Assembly (NCBI GenBank): GCA_051001995.1
Contig: JBPCMT010000050.1
Location: 1 to 6,264 of the forward strand
Length of the DNA: 6,264 nucleotides
Direction: 5' to 3'
Source of the DNA: CAWEHQ01 sp051001995
Lineage (GTDB): Bacteria; Actinomycetota; Thermoleophilia; Solirubrobacterales; Thermoleophilaceae
The position numbers and the translations under genes were made by a program. The notes under the pieces were generated by a model. That model was not told where the DNA came from, searched no databases, and saw only the letters and a program-made list of their open reading frames with translations. Shown in pieces: positions 1 to 3,394 of this stretch (position 1 is its first letter; each line of letters begins with the position of its first letter).

Positions 1-155
1 GTCTCGACCGACTCCTCGTGCGTGAGGTGGCGTACCGCCGTCAAGAGGCCGGCGGCGGCCCCCGCCTGGTAGGCGCCGAGCGACGCGCCGCCGGACAGCG
101 TCATCGAGATGCGTAGCGACGAGGTCGGCGTGTCGGCGTCGGTCGGCGTGCTCAT
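1..155 (-). CDS. Patatin-like phospholipase family protein, N-terminal part (runs off the left edge)
   Basis: Only the first 51 codons are in the window. Translation from the ATG at 155 gives a short polar leader (residues 1-15), then a beta-strand (LRISMTL, 14-20) leading into SGGASLGAYQAG at 21-32. This is the glycine-rich oxyanion loop followed by the helix that opens patatin domains. Patatin proteins are Ser-Asp lipid acyl hydrolases; the nucleophile motif GxSxG and the catalytic Asp would lie beyond the window edge and cannot be checked. The loop reads SGGASLG rather than the common GGGxRG, so the usual Arg/Lys is not present here; variants of this type are known in bacterial patatin-related proteins. 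There is no signal peptide, so it is probably cytosolic or membrane-peripheral. It is transcribed divergently from the membrane protein at 238. An internal ATG at codon 18 is a less likely start because it would cut the first strand. Family call is fairly sure; substrate unknown. Confidence 0.8.
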   Translation of the reverse strand, partial: MSTPTDADTPTSSLRISMTLSGGASLGAYQAGAAAGLLTAVRHLTHEESVE

Positions 156-166
156 CGCGGGCCGCA

Positions 167-172
167 AGCTTA
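167..172 (-). promoter_or_regulatory. Candidate -10 box (TAAGCT) for the patatin-like gene
   Basis: On the minus strand TAAGCT fits TANNNT and ends 11 nt before the ATG at 155, so transcription would begin only a few nucleotides before the start codon. No convincing Shine-Dalgarno sequence lies between. I see no TTGACA-like -35. It directly abuts an 8-bp palindrome (AGGCGCCT, 172-179) in the divergent spacer. The match is weak; assigned from position and base composition only. Confidence 0.35.
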
Positions 173-237
173 GGCGCCTCACTGCGGGCGGAACGCCGCG
201 ATCGCCGCTCTGCAAACATCGCTCCGTGGCCGAGCGG

Positions 238-564
238 ATGGGAACCAGGCTGACGGCGGCGCTCGACCCGCGCCGGCCGATCCACCGCGACCGCTTCAAC
301 GAATACTTCGTCTTCGTGCTCTCGTCGGTCGGCGCGGCGATCGTCGTGCCGGTGACGCTCCTGATCGTCTTCGCGTTCGTGGGCGAGCCCGGCGTGTTGG
401 TGTTCCTCGCGGCCTCGATCCTGCTGGAGCTCGGCCTGATCTTCGGCCTCGGCAGGCCGCAGATGCAGCGGCACGAACGCATCGGCTGGGCGCTGCTCTG
501 GGGCACGGCCGCGGCGGTGCTGGGGCTCTGCTTCTACTACCTGGTCGTGGACAACCTGGTCTAG
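238..564 (+). CDS. Small integral membrane protein with three predicted helices, function unknown
   Basis: A 108-residue protein that I do not recognise. The N-terminus (1-22) is polar and basic with DPRRPIHRDRFNEY, then three hydrophobic segments follow at about 23-48, 51-70 and 83-107. The loop between helices 2 and 3 carries GRPQMQRHER, and the positive charge suggests that it and the N-terminus face the cytoplasm with an odd number of helices between the termini. The chain ends in YYLVVDNLV. The reading frame is open back to an ATG at 109, but that start would overlap the divergent patatin gene and add a non-conserved-looking Arg-rich stretch; I prefer ATG 238. GTG at 226 is a reasonable alternative, with AAACAT (a poor -10) 6 nt before it. 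No strong ribosome binding site is visible for either. It is followed 80 bp later by the SRPBCC gene on the same strand. Good confidence that it is a gene, no functional call. Confidence 0.7.
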   Translation: MGTRLTAALDPRRPIHRDRFNEYFVFVLSSVGAAIVVPVTLLIVFAFVGEPGVLVFLAASILLELGLIFGLGRPQMQRHERIGWALLWGTAAAVLGLCFYYLVVDNLV

Positions 565-572
565 CGGCGGGT

Positions 573-594
573 GCCCGTGCTTGGGCCCGCGGGC
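573..594 (+). terminator. Possible stem-loop after the membrane protein gene (no U-tract)
   Basis: GCCCGTG (573-579) can pair with CGCGGGC (588-594), including one G-T wobble, around an 8-nt loop. It begins 9 nt after the stop codon at 562-564. There is no T-run after the stem, so it is at best a U-less terminator of the kind proposed for GC-rich actinobacteria. Stems of this strength occur by chance in such sequence. Confidence 0.22.
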
Positions 595-644
595 GCAGGC
601 TCGCAGCGGCAGGAGTCGCCCGGCGCCGGTCGAAGCCTGCCCTC

Positions 645-1010
645 GTGGCGACCATCGAGGTATCCCGGACGCTCGTCAAGTCCCCGCCCGAGCTGTGGGC
701 GGAGCTCGAGGGCGATCGGCTGTCCCAGGCGGTCGGCAAGGTGACCGTGCGGCCGACCGAGCACGAGCGCAAGCTCGCTTGGGAGGCGGCCGGCGCGCGC
801 GGCACCGCCCTGCTCGAGCCCGCGGAATGGGGAACAAAGGTCACGCTGACGGCCGAGCTCGAGGACGCGGTAGCGCGTCGCGGGACTTGGCGCCCCAAGC
901 GGGCCGCCGATCGCCTCGGGGCGCAGCAACGCGCGGACGTCGAACGGCGGCTCTCCGAGCTGCTCGACGACCTCGGCTCCGCGCACCGCAAGCCGTTCAC
1001 GCGCGTCTAG
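645..1010 (+). CDS. SRPBCC (START/Bet v 1-like fold) family protein
   Basis: A 121-residue soluble protein starting at GTG 645. The opening TIEVSRTLVKSPPELWAEL (residues 3-21) has the SRPBCC pattern: a first beta-strand, then a short helix beginning P-x-x-L/V-W. Next come alternating strands (VGKVTVRP, ERKLAWEAAG, GTALLEPA, GTKVTLTAEL) that would form the curved sheet, and a long amphipathic C-terminal helix (about 92-113, QQRADVERRLSELLDDLG) that closes the cavity. At 121 residues it is somewhat shorter than the usual 140-150. Members bind hydrophobic ligands or act as cyclases and hydrolases; nothing here identifies the ligand. The GTG is chosen because the fold begins immediately after it; AGGAG at 611-615 is about 30 nt away and too far to be its ribosome site. 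It lies 69 bp before the carboxylase beta gene on the same strand, but that gene appears to have its own promoter. Family call is moderate, based on pattern rather than a database match. Confidence 0.72.
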   Translation: MATIEVSRTLVKSPPELWAELEGDRLSQAVGKVTVRPTEHERKLAWEAAGARGTALLEPAEWGTKVTLTAELEDAVARRGTWRPKRAADRLGAQQRADVERRLSELLDDLGSAHRKPFTRV

Positions 1011-1036
1011 CGCCGCCGCGGGCGGGGTGCCTGCGT

Positions 1037-1055
1037 GGCCCGGGCGCTGCGGGCC
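1037..1055 (+). terminator. GC-only stem-loop between the SRPBCC and carboxylase genes
   Basis: GGCCCG (1037-1042) and CGGGCC (1050-1055) form a perfect 6-bp stem with a 7-nt loop. It starts 27 nt after the SRPBCC stop and just upstream of the TAGAAT box of the next gene, covering the position where a -35 would lie. It could end SRPBCC transcription or bind a regulator, or be a by-product of high G+C. No U-tract follows. Confidence 0.22.
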
Positions 1056-1066
1056 CGACGCCGCCA

Positions 1067-1072
1067 TAGAAT
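1067..1072 (+). promoter_or_regulatory. -10 box TAGAAT of a leaderless carboxylase promoter
   Basis: TAGAAT fits the actinobacterial -10 consensus TANNNT and ends exactly 7 nt before the ATG at 1080. That spacing places the transcription start at or next to the A of the ATG, so the mRNA would be leaderless; this agrees with the lack of any Shine-Dalgarno sequence. The same geometry appears before the antitoxin and the hydrolase genes in this window. No TTGACA-like -35 is apparent. Confidence 0.65.
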
Positions 1073-1079
1073 CCGCCCG

Positions 1080-2648
1080 ATGCGCGCCAAGGTCCCTGAG
1101 ACCTACGAGGAGAAGCTCGCCCAGCTCGAGGAGCTGCGCCACGCCGCCGTGCACTCGGCGTCCGAGCAGGCCGTCGAGAAGCAGCATGCGAAGGGCAAGC
1201 TGACCGCGCGCGAACGGATCGAGAAGCTGCTCGACCCCGGCTCCTTCCAGGAGCTCGACACCTTCGTGCGCCATCGCACCTACGAGTTCGAGATGGAGAA
1301 CAACCGCCCGTGGGGGGACGCGGTCGTGACCGGGCACGGGCTGATCGAGGGGCGCCCGACGGCCGTCTTCTCACAGGACTTCACGGTCTTCGGCGGATCG
1401 CTCGGCGAGGTCATGGCCGAGAAGATGTGCAAGGTCATGGACCTGGCGGCGCGGATCGGCTGCCCTGTGATCGGCATCAACGACTCCGGCGGCGCGCGGA
1501 TCCAGGAGGGCGTCGTGTCGCTCGGCGCCTACGGCGACGTTTTCGTCCGCAACGTCCAGTGCTCGGGCGTGATCCCGCAGATCAGCCTGATCATGGGCCC
1601 GTGCGCCGGCGGTGCCGTCTACTCGCCCGCGATGACCGACTTCACCTTCATGGTCAAGGAGACCTCGCACATGTTCATCACGGGGCCCGACGTGATCAAG
1701 ACCGTGACCGGCGAAGAGACAACCTTCGAGGAGCTCGGCGGGGCGATGAGCCACAACACCAAGTCGGGCGTCGCCCACTTCGCCAGCGAGGACGAGGAGG
1801 CGTGCCTCGAGGACGTCCGCTACCTGATGTCGTTCCTTCCGCAGAACAACCTCGAGACGCCGCCGCGCGTGGACGCCGCCGACGATCCCGACAGGATGGA
1901 CTCAGAGCTCGACTCGATCGTGCCGGCTGAGCCCAACAAGCCGTACGACATGCGCGACGTCGTGCACAGGATCGTGGACGACGGTGAGTTCTTCGAGGTG
2001 CACGAGCACTGGGCGCGCAACTTGATCGTGGGCTTCTCGCGCCTCGGCGGGCGCCCGATCGGCGTCGTGGGCAACCAGCCGTCGCAGCTCGCCGGCGTGC
2101 TCGACATCGACGCGTCGGTCAAGGGCGCGCGCTTCGTGCGCTTCTGCGACGCCTTCAACATCCCGCTGCTGACCTTCTGCGACGTGCCGGGCTTCCTCCC
2201 CGGCACCAACCAGGAGTGGGGCGGGATCATCCGCCACGGCGCCAAGCTGCTCTACGCGTTCACCGAGGCGACGGTGCCGAAGCTGACCGTGGTCACGCGC
2301 AAGGCCTACGGCGGCGCCTACGACGTCACGAACTCCAAGCACATGCTGGCCGACTTCAACTTCGCCTGGCCGACGTCGGAAGTCGCCGTGATGGGCCCCG
2401 AGGGCGCGGTGAGCATCATCCACCGCCGCGACATCCAGAGCTCGCCGACGCCCGAGGCGCGCCGCGACAAGCTGATCTCCGACTACAAGGCCCGCTTCGC
2501 GAACCCCTACACCGCCGCCGAGCGCGGCTACATCGACGACGTCATCGTCCCTCACGAGACGCGCCCGAAGCTGATCCGCTCGCTCGAGACGCTCCAGACC
2601 AAGCGCGTCGAGCGACCGAAGCGAAAGCACGGGAACATCCCGCTTTAG
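1080..2648 (+). CDS. pccB: Acyl-CoA (propionyl-CoA) carboxylase, carboxyltransferase beta subunit
   Basis: A complete 522-residue carboxyltransferase, the normal length for this family. It transfers CO2 from carboxybiotin on the partner alpha subunit to propionyl-CoA (giving methylmalonyl-CoA), or in some members to acetyl-CoA. Known members are cytosolic beta hexamers with two crotonase-like halves. Visible landmarks: the N-terminal ARERIEKLLDPGSF; FGGSLGE; first oxyanion region NDSGGARIQEG with D135-R140; MGPCAGGAVYSPA at 172-184; then in the C-terminal half LAGVLDIDAS, DVPGFLPGT from D368, GIIRHGAKLLYA, and RKAYGGAYDV ending at D415-V416. The tail KRKHGNIPL is typical of propionyl-type beta chains. 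An Asp in the AYGGAYD region has been linked to acyl specificity in Streptomyces PccB; I place D415 there from memory. ATG 1080 is chosen over an in-frame GTG at 1035 because TAGAAT lies 7 nt before it and the extra 15 residues are an Arg-rich non-family extension. No alpha or epsilon subunit gene is in the window. Confidence 0.96.
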   Translation: MRAKVPETYEEKLAQLEELRHAAVHSASEQAVEKQHAKGKLTARERIEKLLDPGSFQELDTFVRHRTYEFEMENNRPWGDAVVTGHGLIEGRPTAVFSQDFTVFGGSLGEVMAEKMCKVMDLAARIGCPVIGINDSGGARIQEGVVSLGAYGDVFVRNVQCSGVIPQISLIMGPCAGGAVYSPAMTDFTFMVKETSHMFITGPDVIKTVTGEETTFEELGGAMSHNTKSGVAHFASEDEEACLEDVRYLMSFLPQNNLETPPRVDAADDPDRMDSELDSIVPAEPNKPYDMRDVVHRIVDDGEFFEVHEHWARNLIVGFSRLGGRPIGVVGNQPSQLAGVLDIDASVKGARFVRFCDAFNIPLLTFCDVPGFLPGTNQEWGGIIRHGAKLLYAFTEATVPKLTVVTRKAYGGAYDVTNSKHMLADFNFAWPTSEVAVMGPEGAVSIIHRRDIQSSPTPEARRDKLISDYKARFANPYTAAERGYIDDVIVPHETRPKLIRSLETLQTKRVERPKRKHGNIPL

Positions 2649-2651
2649 GGG

Positions 2652-3041
2652 TCAGCGCGGCGTCAGGGTGGAAACGCCGGCCGACGTCGCGGCCGCGAGC
2701 ATTCGCTCGTCGTAGGTGATCATGGCGCCGAGGGCATCGCCGAGCGACTTCGCGGAGGCGACGTGAATCGCGTCCAGGGAGCGGAGCGGCAGCGGATCGA
2801 GAAGCGCCGCTGCGTCAAGAAGCTCGTCTCTGAGCCGCACGAGCTCCAGGTCGTTGAGAACCCTTCTCGCGACAGCGAGCACCTCTTCGCCCAGTGCGCG
2901 GCCAACGCGTATCACCTCGACACGGGCCAGTGCGCTCGAGGCACGCTCGGGCCAGCGCGTCAGCTCATGTCGCAGCGCGGCGCTCTCCGCTTCCTCGGCG
3001 AAGAGCTTCACGAGCGCCGAGGAGTCGAGGTACGCGATCAA
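2652..3041 (-). CDS. vapC: VapC-type PIN-domain toxin (endoribonuclease)
   Basis: A 129-residue PIN-domain protein, normal VapC size. The four acidic residues expected of the metal site are present in order: D6 in MIAYLDSSALVKLF, E42 in ARVEVIR, D90 in SLDAIHVASA and D111 in TYDERML. The active site therefore looks intact. VapC toxins are Mg2+-dependent RNases that cut tRNA or rRNA when freed from their antitoxin; the target cannot be read from sequence. The start is TTG at 3041, overlapping the antitoxin stop as TTGA (3038-3041). This implies translational coupling, helped by AGGG a few nucleotides before the TTG. The natural N-terminus of the family (MIxYLDSSALVKL) begins exactly there. Its stop codon is 3 bp from that of the carboxylase gene on the other strand, with no terminator between. 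Confidence 0.92.
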   Translation of the reverse strand: MIAYLDSSALVKLFAEEAESAALRHELTRWPERASSALARVEVIRVGRALGEEVLAVARRVLNDLELVRLRDELLDAAALLDPLPLRSLDAIHVASAKSLGDALGAMITYDERMLAAATSAGVSTLTPR

Positions 3042-3331
3042 TCGGCCCTAGGGAGCCGCTCCTCGCGCTGCTCTTCGAGGATCTCGGTCGCGGTCTTGCT
3101 ACCCGGGGGCAGCTTGATCGGAGGCGGCAGGTCGAGAAGGTCGCCCTTCGCCGGCGTCACCTTGCCCTCGGCGATCATGCGGTCGAGCACCGAGCCGCGC
3201 CCGGGTAGCGGGGCGAGAACGGCAACCGGCTCGCCCCGTCGCGTCACCGACAGCGACTCGCCCGCCTCGACGCGCACGAGGTACTTACTGAGGTTCTGGC
3301 GGAGCTCCCGCACGGTCACGACATGGCTCAT
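3038..3331 (-). CDS. vapB: Phd/YefM-type antitoxin of the adjacent PIN toxin
   Basis: A 97-residue antitoxin starting at ATG 3331. The N-terminal part (VTVRELRQNLSKYLVRVEAGESLSV, residues 5-29, then TRRGEPVAVLAPLP, 30-43) is the classic Phd/YefM DNA-binding and dimerisation fold. The remainder, with proline-rich PPPIKLPPG around 69-77 and the charged TATEILEEQREER near the end, is the flexible region expected to wrap the toxin's active site. It sits directly upstream of vapC with a 4-nt stop/start overlap, the usual antitoxin-first order. The frame is open to an ATG at 3361, but ATG 3331 begins at the conserved fold and has TACATT exactly 7 nt before it. Such antitoxins normally repress their own operon; a 10-bp repeat on both sides of the promoter is a candidate operator. 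The vapB symbol follows the PIN partner; by fold it is Phd-type. Confidence 0.9.
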   Translation of the reverse strand: MSHVVTVRELRQNLSKYLVRVEAGESLSVTRRGEPVAVLAPLPGRGSVLDRMIAEGKVTPAKGDLLDLPPPIKLPPGSKTATEILEEQREERLPRAD

Positions 3332-3364
3332 GTGCGCCAATGTAGCACAAGGGCCGGTCACGAC
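3313..3364. repeat. Pair of 10-bp direct repeats (CGGTCACGAC) bracketing the antitoxin promoter
   Basis: CGGTCACGAC occurs at 3313-3322 (inside the first antitoxin codons) and again at 3355-3364, 42 bp apart, about four helical turns. The upstream copy extends into a 5-bp inverted repeat, CGGTC-AC-GACCG (3355-3366). The -10 box (3339-3344) lies between the copies. The arrangement suits an autoregulatory operator, but binding is inferred, not shown; the downstream copy is also constrained by coding. Confidence 0.5.
3339..3344 (-). promoter_or_regulatory. -10 box TACATT of a leaderless toxin-antitoxin promoter
   Basis: On the minus strand TACATT matches TANNNT and is followed by 7 nt (GGCGCAC) and then the ATG at 3331. 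No Shine-Dalgarno sequence is present. The geometry equals that of the carboxylase and hydrolase promoters. It implies that the toxin-antitoxin pair has its own promoter in the 63-bp gap after the hydrolase gene. The hexamer 17 nt upstream is not TTGACA-like. Confidence 0.65.
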
Positions 3365-3394
3365 CGTCCCTGGGCGAACATGGTTGCCCGCGGG

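Noticed and set aside
1035..1079. An upstream in-frame GTG that would lengthen the carboxylase by 15 residues.
   Set aside because: The extension (Arg-rich, with ARRRHRIRP) does not resemble the family N-terminus, would run through the -10 box, and the ATG at 1080 has the leaderless spacing.
296..1337. Two minus-strand open frames (296-1000 and 561-1337) under the membrane protein, SRPBCC and carboxylase genes.
   Set aside because: Compositionally biased Arg/Ser/Ala and Leu/Gly/Arg products without recognisable domains, antisense to better-supported genes.
1902..2630. A 242-codon minus-strand open frame opposite the carboxylase C-terminal half.
   Set aside because: Antisense to highly conserved carboxyltransferase sequence; the Val/Asp/Arg/Ala-rich product is typical of an antisense frame in GC-rich DNA.
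3372..3389. Imperfect hairpin GGGCGA...TTGCCC just after the hydrolase stop, considered as its terminator.
   Set aside because: On the transcribed (minus) strand the wobble becomes an A-C mismatch, leaving only a 4-bp stem, and no U-tract follows.
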